A DNA stretch of 64,000 nt from Arthrobacter globiformis (GCF_030817195.1 NZ_JAUSYZ010000001.1:2542001-2606000), one strand, 5' to 3'; shown: positions 6,870 through 15,942, counted from the first letter of the stretch. The notes: a model not told the origin generated them from the letters alone. A program made the numbers and translations.

Positions 6870-9214
6870 GCCCCCTGGACATCCACGTCAACGACGGTTT
6901 CGTTCCGATGGTGGACGGGTCGCTGGTGTACCACCGGGGCTTCGGGGACCGCCGCACCGCCCTAAATGACCCGAGACCGGCGCTGGCGATGAGCCCGCGC
7001 GTCATCACCGCGAACGGGCGGGTGGTGGCCAGCCGCACCTATCCGCTAAGCGCCCCGCCGCCACCTCACGGCCGACCGCAGCCGCTGCGCCCCGATCCGG
7101 CAAACAGGGGGGAATACCTGGCCCGTCGAGGACACTGGGCGAGCTACTTTCCGGAGCGGACGCTGATCGCCGAGACGGGCAGCCTCATTCAGATCGTGCT
7201 GCACAACAACCTCGCCCAGCCGCATGAAATCCGGTTCCACCGTGCCGGGCCGGGCGGGGCCGACGTCGGCTCCGGACCCGTCGCCCCGGGAAAAACCAAG
7301 CTTCTGCAGTTCCGGGCGCCGCTTCCCGGGACCTATGTGTTCACCGATCCCGGTAACCAGCCCGTAGAACGGACCCTGGGCCTGTACGGCGCGCTGGTGG
7401 TCATCGATCCCGGAAACGCCTGGCGGCTTGCCCCCGGTGCGGCCGAGTTCGAGCGGCAGTGGCTGTGGTTGTGCCATGACGTGGATTCCAACTGGGCGCG
7501 CATTGCCTCACGGGGAAAGACGGTTGACCCGCTGGCCGTCCCGGCGGAGCCGGACTATTTCACCATCAACGGTTCTTCGGGGTTCCAGTCGCTGGCCGTC
7601 AGCACCGACAAGGAACTGAACGAACGCCGCGATCAGGACACCCTTGCCTCCGGGTTCCCACGGGAAACCGACGTGCGGAACTTCAGCGCCTCCCCTGCCG
7701 CCGGTGCCATCCGCACCGGGCAGCTGATGAGAATGGTCAACGCCGGCATCGTGGACCACCAGTTGCACTACCACGGCAATCACGTGTGGACCGTTCGCGC
7801 CAACGGCATCGATTTCCCCCGCTCCAACGGCCATGTCACAGCCCAAGGGGATGTCGTCCTGCAACAGTGGGAGGACACCGTCCAGCTGCAGCCGCTGGAG
7901 CGGAAGGAATCCATGCTCTCCGTCCGCCGTCCCCCGGACGTGGTGGACGCCGTCTGGAATGCGCGCAACGAGGACTGGAAATATCCGATGCACTGCCACG
8001 CGGAGCCGTCCCAGACTGCGCACGGTGGCTTGTACCCTGGCGGGCTGGTCGCGGACTGGGTGCTGGCCGGAACAACGACACCTGCGCCTGGAACACCCCC
8101 CACAGCTGCGGATCCCCACCAGCTGTTCCGAAGCCAGGTGGACTTCGCTTCAGACCAGCCCCACGAAGGTTCCCCGGAGACTGAGTTTCCGCAACGGCCG
8201 GACGTGGCCAAGGAGTTCGACTTCTTCAACCGGAAAATGACCTTCCCGGACGGCTCGGAGCACGAAGTGTGGAGCTTCGAGGCCGACAAACTGGGTCGCC
8301 AGTTGCCGGGCTCGACGCTTCGGCTGACGGAGGGGCAACTCTTCCATGGCACGGTCAAGCCGGGCAAGCGCGTCCACACCATCCACTGGCACGGCATCGA
8401 ACCCGATCCCCGAAACGACGGCGTGGGCCACACGTCCTTCGAGGTCACGGGACACTACACCTACCAGTGGCGGCCGGAGTTCGGTGTAGCCGGCAACCCC
8501 AACCGCGGGGCCGCGGGCACCTACTTCTACCACTGCCACGTCAACACCCCGCTGCACGTCCAGATGGGCATGTTCGGCCCCATCGTGATCGATCCGCCCA
8601 ACACTGGTGCCTCCCGGTGGCCCGTCGGTGCCCGCCGACACTCCATAGACGGCCCGCTCTACGACATCGAGACCGAAACCCTGATCGCGCCCTATTCCCT
8701 CGATCCACGGTGGCACGAACTCAACCACGCCGCAGGACTCAACGGCGAGGACGTCGGCCTGAACCGCTTCGAACCCAGGCACTTCTTCCTCCTCGGCGGC
8801 GCCATAGCCCACCGGCCAGTGGGTGACAACATCGTCTGGGCCATCTCCGCGATGAAAGCCAACGTGGCGGGAAATGGAAAACACCCAACCCTTGTGCGCA
8901 TGCTGAACGTGGATTACTTCCCCACACTCACCCGGATCACCGACTCCGCGGGCCGCCCCGCAAAAATCGCCGAGCTGATCGCCCACGACGGCCGGCCCTT
9001 CTGGAACACCCCCAGCCCCACAGGACCCGCGGTCCAGCCCTCGGTGGCCGGCCAACCCCTGCTGACCAACATCATCAAATCCGGCGCCGCCGAGAAGTTC
9101 GACTTCCTGCTGCGCCCGCCGACACCCGGAAAGTACACCATCAGCATCCAATTCCTGCACTGGATCACCTCGGAGGTCCTCGCCACTAAGACCGTCACCG
9201 TCACCGCAGCCTGA
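6866..9214 (+). CDS. Large multicopper oxidase
   Basis: 782 residues, start overlapping the upstream stop. Several cupredoxin-like modules are visible. N-terminal half: LVYHRGFGDR, HNNLAQPHEIRFHRAG, LHYHGNHVW near residue 300, and MHCHAEPSQTAHGG near 380. C-terminal half: HTIHWHGIE (His504, His507, His509) and FYHCHVNTPLHVQMGMFG (His556, Cys557, His558, His564, Met569), the classical type 1 plus trinuclear copper ligands. The spacing between HCH and the next His is longer than the usual HCHxxxH. A second HCH-x7-H set without a Met is unusual and may be a redundant or degenerate site. No signal peptide. Likely a periplasmic or extracellular oxidase of phenols or metals. Confidence 0.85.
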   Translation: MSPLDIHVNDGFVPMVDGSLVYHRGFGDRRTALNDPRPALAMSPRVITANGRVVASRTYPLSAPPPPHGRPQPLRPDPANRGEYLARRGHWASYFPERTLIAETGSLIQIVLHNNLAQPHEIRFHRAGPGGADVGSGPVAPGKTKLLQFRAPLPGTYVFTDPGNQPVERTLGLYGALVVIDPGNAWRLAPGAAEFERQWLWLCHDVDSNWARIASRGKTVDPLAVPAEPDYFTINGSSGFQSLAVSTDKELNERRDQDTLASGFPRETDVRNFSASPAAGAIRTGQLMRMVNAGIVDHQLHYHGNHVWTVRANGIDFPRSNGHVTAQGDVVLQQWEDTVQLQPLERKESMLSVRRPPDVVDAVWNARNEDWKYPMHCHAEPSQTAHGGLYPGGLVADWVLAGTTTPAPGTPPTAADPHQLFRSQVDFASDQPHEGSPETEFPQRPDVAKEFDFFNRKMTFPDGSEHEVWSFEADKLGRQLPGSTLRLTEGQLFHGTVKPGKRVHTIHWHGIEPDPRNDGVGHTSFEVTGHYTYQWRPEFGVAGNPNRGAAGTYFYHCHVNTPLHVQMGMFGPIVIDPPNTGASRWPVGARRHSIDGPLYDIETETLIAPYSLDPRWHELNHAAGLNGEDVGLNRFEPRHFFLLGGAIAHRPVGDNIVWAISAMKANVAGNGKHPTLVRMLNVDYFPTLTRITDSAGRPAKIAELIAHDGRPFWNTPSPTGPAVQPSVAGQPLLTNIIKSGAAEKFDFLLRPPTPGKYTISIQFLHWITSEVLATKTVTVTAA

Positions 9215-9439
9215 ATCCTTGCCCGCTGCTCATCAGACCGGTGGAACAGCTCCGACGTAAGCGTAAGCGGGACTGCATGGAAAAATTCTGAACGGCAACA
9301 GGCCTTCGTGCCCGACACCGCCCAGATGGGTGGCGCTCAGCGTCTCACCTGGGCTTCACCGCTGCCGCTTGATGTAACGCAAACCTGGCGGTTGCGCCCT
9401 GCGCACGCTCATCCCAGCGCCATCCCGGGTTAAAGGATG

Positions 9440-9489
9440 GAGCCCGGGACATTGGGGGGCGTTCCAGGCTACACGCCTACTGTAAACAG
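9440..9489 (+). repeat. Dispersed intergenic repeat, copy 2
   Basis: CCCGGGACATTGGGGGG, then CGTTCCAGGCTAC and ACTGTAA, matches copy 1 at 4886-4935 in block order and spacing. Confidence 0.6.
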
Positions 9490-9600
9490 CCAGACGTCCA
9501 CAACCTAAACGCCCGTCCAAAGCTCAAAGGGCCGGTGTTGGGATGCCCGCATGCTCTGCCCGATCTCTCATCTGACGATGCCCGACTGGAGCACAGCGGT

Positions 9601-9634
9601 CGTCTCATAACCCTAGGGATATGAGACGTCTCAG
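9601..9634. promoter_or_regulatory. Near-perfect 28-bp palindrome, possible recombinase or operator site
   Basis: Arms CGTCTCATA and TATGAGACG flank a central CCCTAGGG, itself palindromic; only one central base pair breaks the symmetry. A second, overlapping 12-bp palindrome TGAGACGTCTCA lies at 9622-9633. The half-site GTCTCATAACCCT occurs again, inverted, at 4813-4825. Such dyads are typical of res subsites of serine resolvases, of Tn3-type ends, or of dimeric repressor operators. Confidence 0.5.
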
Positions 9635-9781
9635 CCCTTCGCTGAGGGCGGTCGTGACTCCGCTGGTGAGGTCGCTTGAGGCGTGCCGAGGTAAAACGAA
9701 CTTGATTTTTCCGGAGTGGTCCGGCGATAGAGGGGATCAGTTCATGGTAGAAAGAGCAGACCATGAACACGGGGGGACGTT

Positions 9782-9979
9782 GTGATGGAGCCGGTTAGAT
9801 TTATTGATCCGTTTGAGGTTGAGGAACCGGCTTCGGTGGCGCCTGTCCCAAAACCAGCCCCCGCCCCTGGTCTTCCCGCCGGACCACCGGCGGCTCTTCT
9901 CTTTTCTTCCCAGGGCCGTGAACGCGAAGTGCAACGGCTCATCCCCGGGAACGTCCAAGCCGTCCGCAATGCGCGATGA
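9782..9979 (+). CDS. Hypothetical protein, proline-rich, possibly truncated
   Basis: GTG at 9782 or ATG at 9785, with GGGGGGA about 9 bases upstream. The 64-residue product begins MEPVRFIDPFEVEEP, continues with a Pro/Ala-rich linker and ends RLIPGNVQAVRNAR. It has no recognisable domain and lower GC at third positions than neighbours. It may be the 5' piece of a longer gene; what follows is a sigma-factor scrap in another frame. Confidence 0.35.
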   Translation: MMEPVRFIDPFEVEEPASVAPVPKPAPAPGLPAGPPAALLFSSQGREREVQRLIPGNVQAVRNAR

Positions 9980-10097
9980 GACTGCGGAGGGCTTCGGGCG
10001 CGATGCGCTCAATGTGGGGGAGGTCCGCCGGGATTTTAGAAGGCAGGGGCAGACTGGGTTCCATGGTCCAAGGGAATCGAAATGTCCACCCGATGCC

Positions 10098-10349
10098 GCG
10101 AAACCCAACGGGACCGGTTCGGAAGCGGCCGGGCAGGTCGAAGGCTCCTTGAAACGTGACCTGATCGAGGAAGCGCTGACGAGGCTGGACCGGGAACAGC
10201 GTGAGGTGCTGGTGGCGCTGCATTATCGCAAGGTCCCGGTAAGCGAACTGGCCATGCACCTGAACATCCCAACCGGCACGGTAATTACCTGTGCCCTCTC
10301 CGCGCTGAGGGCCATCCACAGATTCCTCAAGGACAGCCCCCAGCAGTAG
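10098..10349 (+). pseudogene. Sigma-70 region 4 remnant
   Basis: The last 75 or so residues of a longer open frame read LIEEALTRLDREQREVLVALHYRKVPVSELAMHLNIPTGTV, a typical sigma region 4 helix-turn-helix (here with ITCALSALRAI at its end instead of KSR.Y.A...). Region 2 and the -10 binding part are absent and nothing upstream in the frame looks like sigma factor. It is the 3' end of an ECF or SigK-like gene, unlikely to act as a sigma factor. Confidence 0.65.
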
Positions 10350-10466
10350 CTGGCCGGGGGCATGCGGCAGCTGGTCAGCTGCTGCTTGGGCTTTGATGGC
10401 CCGGCCCCTGTAGTTGCTTTTGTCGCGCCGGCCGGGCCCGCTGAACGACTGGCGGGCAGACTCCTG

Positions 10467-10612
10467 TCATAACCGGACGGTGACCTTCCCGATGACCAGG
10501 GTGCCCAGCACAGCGGCGGCATCAACGTCCAGCACGGTTTCGGTGATGACCAGGTTGTCCCCTGCGATGACCAGGACGCTGCCTTGGGCAGCCTGCCGCC
10601 CGCGAGATCAGA
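10467..10612 (-). pseudogene. Short C-terminal fragment of unknown gene
   Basis: The minus frame reads SVLVIAGDNLVITETVLDVD and continues with a beta-type hydrophobic pattern to a TGA at 10467. The frame is closed upstream by a TGA near 10612 and has no standard start codon, so it is only a 3' fragment. Family not recognised. Confidence 0.25.
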
Positions 10613-10769
10613 CACTGCGCCAAGCCTGAGACCTGATCCTGGCCGGAGCAGGTATGGACACAGGTAATCCGCGGGCCTACCGTCGGTAGAAACGGTGGCA
10701 GCCGGACTCTTGCGTTAGGGGCTGTCGCTGTGCGCTTCTGGCAGCCCGCCCCTTGATCAGGAGGAGAGC

Positions 10770-11219
10770 ATGCAAACAGTCGAAGAAACCATTGACGTCG
10801 AGGTCCCGGTGCGCACCGCGTATGACCAGTGGACCCGGTTCGAGTCTTTCCCCAATTTCATGTCGAGGGTGGACTCGGTCACCCAGCTCACCGACGGGAC
10901 GAATCACTGGGTGGTGGACATCGACGGGGTGAAACGGGAATTCGATACCGAAATCATTGAACAACGCCCCGGTGAGCGGATTGCCTGGCGCAGCACTGAC
11001 GGTGAGTCGCACGCCGGCGCCGTGGCCTTCACACCGCTAAAGACCGGGATGACACGGGTGTGGGTCCGGTTGGAATGGGCACCGGACACCTTCACCGAGA
11101 AGGCCGGGGCCGCGCTGGGGTTCGACAACATGCAGGTCAGGGCGGACCTGCGCCGCTTCAAGGACTTCATCGAAGCCAGAGGCACCGAAACCGGCGTCTG
11201 GCGCGGAGAGGTCCACTAG
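10770..11219 (+). CDS. SRPBCC-family (polyketide cyclase/dehydrase-like) protein
   Basis: 149 residues; AGGAGGAG lies 9 bases before ATG 10770. The protein starts with the SRPBCC signature TVEETIDVEVPVRTAYDQWTRFESFPNFM and continues with alternating strands and a long C-terminal helix (MQVRADLRRFKDFIEARG), the START/Bet v 1 helix-grip fold that binds hydrophobic ligands. The close match to coenzyme Q-binding/cyclase-like actinobacterial proteins gives a family but no substrate. It is followed after 34 bases by a CBS-domain gene with its own ribosome-binding site, probably in one operon. Confidence 0.85.
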   Translation: MQTVEETIDVEVPVRTAYDQWTRFESFPNFMSRVDSVTQLTDGTNHWVVDIDGVKREFDTEIIEQRPGERIAWRSTDGESHAGAVAFTPLKTGMTRVWVRLEWAPDTFTEKAGAALGFDNMQVRADLRRFKDFIEARGTETGVWRGEVH

Positions 11220-11253
11220 AACCAACCCACCCAACAGGACAGAGGAGCATAGG

Positions 11254-11667
11254 ATGACCACCGCACGCGAGATCATGACCGGCGGCGCTGAATGTGTGGG
11301 CGAAAACGAAACTCTGGAACAGGCTGCACGGAAAATGAAAGACCTGGACGTCGGATCCCTGCCGATCTGCGGGGCAGACGACCGGCTCAAGGGCATGCTG
11401 ACCGACCGGGACATTGTCATCCGCTGCCTGGCCGACGGCGGAGACCCGCGCACCGCCACCGCCGGGGAGTTTGGCCAGGGCAAGCCGGTGACCATCGGCG
11501 CTGAGGACTCGATCGAAGAGGCGATCAAGACGATGCAGGACCATAAGGTGCGCCGGCTGCCGGTGATTGACGGGCACGACCTGGTGGGGATGCTCAGCCA
11601 GGCCGACATCGCCCGGAATTACCCCGAGGACCGCGTCGGGGAACTCGTCGCCTTCATCTCCTACTAA
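11254..11667 (+). CDS. CBS-domain pair protein
   Basis: 137 residues, AGAGGAGCATAGG before the ATG. Two CBS motifs fill the protein: residues 1-65 (TAREIMTGGAECV... to LTDRDIVIRCLADGG) and 70-128 (PVTIGAEDSIEEAIKTMQDHKVRRLPVIDGHDLVGMLSQADIA). A CBS pair forms a Bateman module that binds AMP, ATP or SAM and regulates a partner or reports energy state. With no fused domain it must act in trans. It is likely co-transcribed with the SRPBCC gene. A decayed near-identical paralogue lies at 3695-4194. Confidence 0.9.
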   Translation: MTTAREIMTGGAECVGENETLEQAARKMKDLDVGSLPICGADDRLKGMLTDRDIVIRCLADGGDPRTATAGEFGQGKPVTIGAEDSIEEAIKTMQDHKVRRLPVIDGHDLVGMLSQADIARNYPEDRVGELVAFISY

Positions 11668-12251
11668 GAACCCGCCCGACGGCGAGCCTCTGGAGGCGAT
11701 CAGGGGCGGGAGAGGTTCTTATCGTGTCCGGGCTGGGCGGCCTGTTGGCCTCCTGGTGTCTGGTAAAAGACTCTCAGTACGGCTCCGCTGCCATGCACGA
11801 GCGACCGACCAATGGCGGGTCGGATATCCGGGCCGGGCCCGGAGGCCCGGGCAGCGACGGTTTCCGCGCTCAAGATTGGCTCAAGAATGACTGGAATCCC
11901 TGTCTGGAGCAAACGACGTCCTGTCATGCACGGTAGGTTTATCGCTGGCGGTGCGGCTTTCCCCCAAGAGCTGCCCTGTCCGGGGAGTCCCTACCTGTTG
12001 CCGTGTGGCCCGGGCCGGGGCTCCCCGCTCCAGCCCGCCCCACCTCCCGATGGCCGAATACGCTCAGCCGTAAGTGCCCATCGCAGCGTCACACTGCATC
12101 CCATCAGGCTTCCCGCAGTTGCGCCGGCCTTCCGTTCCTCGCGATCCTGCCAGTCATTCACCTGTCCACAGTCGTCTGCACCAATGATTGGCCGGTCCTT
12201 GAGGTTGCGGTCGTAGACTGTGCAGCACGTACTACAGCCGGGGGGGTTACT
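11668..12251. other. No gene supported
   Basis: About 580 bases between the CBS gene and the response regulator. Several open frames exist but none resembles a protein family or has a good start. The end probably contains the promoter of the response regulator gene. Confidence 0.4.
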
Positions 12252-12653
12252 GTGGGTTCACGCGGGCTTTGCCTGGTCATCGAGGATGACCGGGATATTC
12301 GTGGTCTGCTGACGCTGATCCTGACGCGGGTTGGGTTTGAGGTTCATGCGGTCGCCAATGGTGTTGAGGGTGTCGCGGCGGCGTGGGAACACCATCCCGT
12401 CCTGGTGACGGTGGACCTGAATCTGCCGGACATGGACGGCCTGGACGTTGCCGGGTATATCCGGAAAAGGTCCGAGGCGCCCTTGCTGTTCATTACTGCC
12501 CGGGCAGAGGTTGACGACGAAATGGCCGGCATGGCCTCGGGAGCGGCGGCCTATCTGACTAAGCCCTTCCGCCCCCGGCAGCTCATCGAGGCAGTGAACC
12601 GGCTCTGCCCCGCAGGCCCCCTGACCGCCCATTTCCAGGATCAGCGCAGCTAG
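12252..12653 (+). CDS. Single-domain response regulator (CheY-like)
   Basis: 133 residues from the GTG at 12252, which follows GGGGGGTTACT; longer in-frame extensions upstream look non-coding. Complete receiver domain: IEDDRDIRG, phospho-acceptor Asp55 in VTVDLNLPDMDGLD, ITARAE, and Lys in LTKPFRPRQLIEAV. The end (TAHFQDQRS) is short, so there is no output domain. It resembles the regulator at 5525-5899, sharing the TKPFRPR block, so the two are paralogues. Partners unknown. Confidence 0.85.
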   Translation: MGSRGLCLVIEDDRDIRGLLTLILTRVGFEVHAVANGVEGVAAAWEHHPVLVTVDLNLPDMDGLDVAGYIRKRSEAPLLFITARAEVDDEMAGMASGAAAYLTKPFRPRQLIEAVNRLCPAGPLTAHFQDQRS

Positions 12654-13093
12654 CCGGCCCGTTATCCAAAGTCCCGTCCGGGGTCAGAGTCCTGCCTCGG
12701 AAGGCGGGATGGACTCCAGTCCATCCGGTTCCCGGTCCTCTGCGCCCTCTCGCCCTTCCCAGTCCTTCACGTGTGCCAGCAGCGCCTGTTCGGGATTTCC
12801 AGGATGCTCCCTGTCGAATGGAAGCCAGCCCGAATAGTTGCTTCAGGCAGAGAATCTGGCACTGGAACTGGTCCTTGGGGGCGCTCTTTTGCGGGGAAGG
12901 GGGCTTGAGAGAGACCGGGAAAGCTCGCTTTTTCCTAGGCAGACACTGGCAGGCTCTGGATATCTGGTCGACGGAGGCCGCGACGAATCCCGTCCAGACA
13001 GCCGGTCCCGGCAACCAGTCCACCGGGGCGGGCTAAAGCCCAAAGCCGCGGCGAGCTGCCACTTCTGTGGCCGGGGAAGGCAGGAGGCCCACA
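12654..13093. other. No gene supported
   Basis: About 440 bases with no convincing open frame. The last 15 bases contain the AGGAGG ribosome-binding site of the DUF695 gene. Confidence 0.4.
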
Positions 13094-14119
13094 GTGAGCA
13101 TTCAACGGCGGAACGCTGCGGTTCAGACGCGCGCCATTTCCGCGTTCTGGCGGTGGTGGTCAGCAGAAGGTGCCGGGCTCCTCAGTGGCGCAATCACGAC
13201 AGGTGACTACCGGGACCTTCCGGACACGCTCGATGCCATGGTCAAGGCGATCGGCCCGGGGCTCGGCTGGGAGACCGGACCGGGCATCCGTGCACGGCAC
13301 CAGTTCTGCGTCTCAGGCGGTGGGGACCCTGGACTGCGGGTCCTGGCCGAACGGTGGCAGCGGGCCGCTCCGCCGCCGACGCCGATGTGGGAATTCGCCG
13401 CAGCCAGACAGCACCAACCCGGCATGCTCGCCGTCACCCTCGAAGCTGCCGGAAAAACGATCAACCTTGGCCTGGCCCGGGTCTCAGTGACCCTGGATGA
13501 GGAACGGGCCCGCGCGAACGTTAGCCTCCACCACCCGGCCTTCACCCGGCTGACCCCCGGCTACCGGCACCAACTCTCCTGCCTGCTGCTGGACTGGCTG
13601 CTCGGAGAAGACAACGTCCAGCGATGGATCGGCACCATCAACGCCGCCGAAACCGAACCCCCGGACAGCCTCCCGGCAACAGCCCTTCCCGAGATCATCG
13701 ACGCCTTGACCACCCGGCACGCGCACATCGGCTGGACACTGGAGGACGCCGGAACATCCTCGGGACCGCGCACGATCATCAGAGCCCTGCGCCCCCTCCG
13801 GTGGATCGACCACCCCCTGCTGGACCTGCACACAGCCCTCGAAGTCGGTTACCCGCAGACCCGCCCCGACGGGCTACCGGACTACGACGAAGCGATAGAC
13901 CTGCATCGGATCGAAGAGGACCTGGGAGCAGCCCTCGGACCCCGGGGCCTGCTCGTCGCTACCCAAACATCAAATGGCCGGCGCATCCTGCACTACTACA
14001 CCGACTCCGAAGACCAGAACGGCCGGGACACCATCGACCGCTTCGCCCGAACACGACCCCAGGCGGAAGTGACCCACACCCACGACCCCGGATGGACTCT
14101 GATCAGCGCATTCACTTGA
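13094..14119 (+). CDS. DUF695-type protein
   Basis: 341 residues from GTG 13094, chosen because AGGAGG lies 7 bases upstream. The first 200 residues contain two Trp-rich blocks (ISAFWRWWSAEGAGLL; LLDWLLGEDNVQRWIG). The C-terminal 80 residues (HRIEEDLGAALGPRGLLVATQTSNGRRILHYYT... ending HDPGWTLI) match the DUF695 pattern, in which a helix precedes a GxGxR-type strand and a final DPxW. Function of the family is unknown. The protein is soluble, with no signal peptide. It is a lone gene upstream of a decayed IS256 element. Confidence 0.7.
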   Translation: MSIQRRNAAVQTRAISAFWRWWSAEGAGLLSGAITTGDYRDLPDTLDAMVKAIGPGLGWETGPGIRARHQFCVSGGGDPGLRVLAERWQRAAPPPTPMWEFAAARQHQPGMLAVTLEAAGKTINLGLARVSVTLDEERARANVSLHHPAFTRLTPGYRHQLSCLLLDWLLGEDNVQRWIGTINAAETEPPDSLPATALPEIIDALTTRHAHIGWTLEDAGTSSGPRTIIRALRPLRWIDHPLLDLHTALEVGYPQTRPDGLPDYDEAIDLHRIEEDLGAALGPRGLLVATQTSNGRRILHYYTDSEDQNGRDTIDRFARTRPQAEVTHTHDPGWTLISAFT

Positions 14120-14189
14120 CCGCAGGTCCCCAACCCGAGGATATGTCCGCCGTTCCAGCAGTGTCCGCGGGACTGTAAGAAAAACGGTG

Positions 14190-15330
14190 TGTGAGGGTCT
14201 GGCCTGATCCGATTGTGCTGGAGACGGCGCTGGAAGCGGAACTGACCGAGCACCTGGGCCACGAGCATGGCCAGACGCCGATCGCAGCCAGCATGCGCAA
14301 CGGCACCAGGTCCAAGACCGTGCTGACCGAGATCGGCCCGGTCGAGATTGCCCCGTGATCGGGACGGGTCTTTCGAGCCGGTGATTGTGCCAAAGCGGAA
14401 GCGACGTTTGGACGGGATCGACCAGATCGTCCTCTCGCTGTCCGCCCGGGGGCTGACCACCGGGGAAATCGCCGCGCACTTCGAGGAGGTCTACGGGGCC
14501 AAGGTCTCCAAAGACACCATCAGCCGCATTACGGAGAAGGTTGTTGGCGAACTCGCGGAGTGGTCTGCCCGTCCACTGGATCCGGTCTATCCGGTGCTCT
14601 TCGTGAACGCGATCGTAGTCAAGGTCCGTGACGGTCAGGTGCGCAACACCCCGTTCTACGTCGTCATGGGGGTCACCACAAGCGGGGAGCGGGAGATTCT
14701 GGGGATCTGGGCCGGCGACGGCGGCGAGGGCGCCCGGTTCTGGCTCCAGGTGTTCTGGGAGCTAAAGAACCGCGGCGTGGAAGACGTATTCATCGCTGTC
14801 TGTGAAGGGCGCAAGGGCCGCCGGAGGCGATCACAACCATGGGAGCGAACGGTGGTGCAGCAGTGCGTCGTGCACTTGATCCGCAACAGCTTCCGCTACG
14901 CTACGCCGGCCGCCAGCACCGCGACGGGATCGTCAAGGCGCTCAAGCCGGTCTACACGGCCCCGTCCGAGCAGGCGTCGAAGGAACGGTTCACCGAGTTC
15001 ACGGCCGAGTGGGGCCAGCGATATCCGGCAATCGTCCGGCTCTGGGAGTCCTCCTGGGCGGAGTTCGTGCCGTTTCTGGAGTACGACGTGGAGATCAGGC
15101 GGGTGATCTGCACGACGAACGCGATCGAGTCGATCAACGCCCGCTATCGGCGGGCTGTGAGGGCCCGCGGGCACTTTCCAAACGAGGCCGCTGCGCTGAA
15201 ATGTCTGTATCTGGTCACCAGGTCTCTTGATCCGACCGGCGGCGGTCGGGCACGCTGGGTGATGAGGGGGCAGCCTGCACTGAACGCGTTCGCGATCGAG
15301 AGGGAAAGGTTTCGAGACCGGGTGGGATGG
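14190..15330 (+). pseudogene. IS256-family (Mutator type) transposase, frameshifted
   Basis: Successive segments match one IS256 transposase in order, but in different frames: LETALEAELTEHLGHEHG...GTRSKTVLTEIGPVEI (14207-14355), then RDRDGSFEPVIVPKRKRRLDGIDQIVLSLSARGLTTGEI through NRGVEDVFIAVCEG (14350-14810), then QHRDGIVKALKPVYTAPSEQ to FPNEAAALKCLYLVTRSLDPTG (14920-15240). A short deletion at about 14355 and a frameshift at about 14812 break the gene. The far N-terminus is missing. Catalytic blocks remain as text but are not on one frame. No terminal inverted repeats could be assigned. Confidence 0.85.
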
Positions 15331-15591
15331 ATGGATCTCGGGACAGACAACAGCCGGTCCCCGGCTGCCCGTGCGGGAGCAAGAGGTGGACCGGGTTGTT
15401 CGGGTCTTAACTGGATGCGGCAGCGGACTTAGCGGGGACGTGTCCTAGGGTTGGGCTCGCAGTTAAGGAATCGAGGAAAGCCCGCCAACCCGCTTAACCG
15501 GCTTTCACCGGCATAAACCGACGGCGGCCGGGGTACGGTCAGTGCTTAGAAGGATGCCGTTGCCGCAGAACCCACGACGAAGGAGCACACC

Positions 15592-15852
15592 GTGATTGGA
15601 TTCATCGTTGCCGGCCTCATCATCGGCGCACTCGCCCGCCTTATCAAGCCCGGCAAGCAGAACCTCAGCCTGCTCGCCACTCTTTTGCTGGGCCTTGTCG
15701 GCTCGGTGATCGGCGGAGTGGTGGCATCACTGCTGGGGACGGGGAACATTTTTGAGTTGAACTTCCTGGGCTTCATCGTGGCCGTCATCGCGTCAGTGCT
15801 TCTGGTGGGCACGGCCGAAGCGGTTGCCGGCCGCAGATCACTGCGCCGCTGA
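15592..15852 (+). CDS. GlsB/YeaQ/YmgE-family stress-response membrane protein
   Basis: 86 residues from GTG 15592 with AAGGAG 8 bases upstream. Three hydrophobic segments with glycine zippers: GFIVAGLIIGALARL, LSLLATLLLGLVGSVIGGVVASLLG and FLGFIVAVIASVLLVGTAEAV. The GLIIGALARLIKPGKQ start and GLVGSVIGG motif are the family signature (also called transglycosylase-associated protein). Members are general-stress-induced inner membrane proteins of unknown mechanism. A strong terminator follows. Confidence 0.9.
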   Translation: MIGFIVAGLIIGALARLIKPGKQNLSLLATLLLGLVGSVIGGVVASLLGTGNIFELNFLGFIVAVIASVLLVGTAEAVAGRRSLRR

Positions 15853-15909
15853 CCCAGCACCGATTGTCCATTCATTGTTCCTGTACCCGCTCTATATTCT
15901 TTGCTGTTG

Positions 15910-15942
15910 AAGGCCCGCCGTTTCCCCCAATCGGCGGGCCTT
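15910..15942 (+). terminator. Rho-independent terminator
   Basis: Perfect stem AAGGCCCGCCG / CGGCGGGCCTT with an 11-base loop, 57 bases after the YeaQ-like stop codon. Confidence 0.85.

Larger units (their letters stand above)
9215..9781. other. Non-coding stretch with repeat and palindrome
   Basis: No gene is supported. It holds repeat copy 2 (9440-9489) and a 28-bp near-perfect palindrome (9601-9628), listed separately. Confidence 0.5.

Noticed and set aside
8150..9160. 336-aa minus-strand frame inside the oxidase gene
   Set aside because: Antisense of a gene with clear copper motifs; composition of the minus product is atypical.
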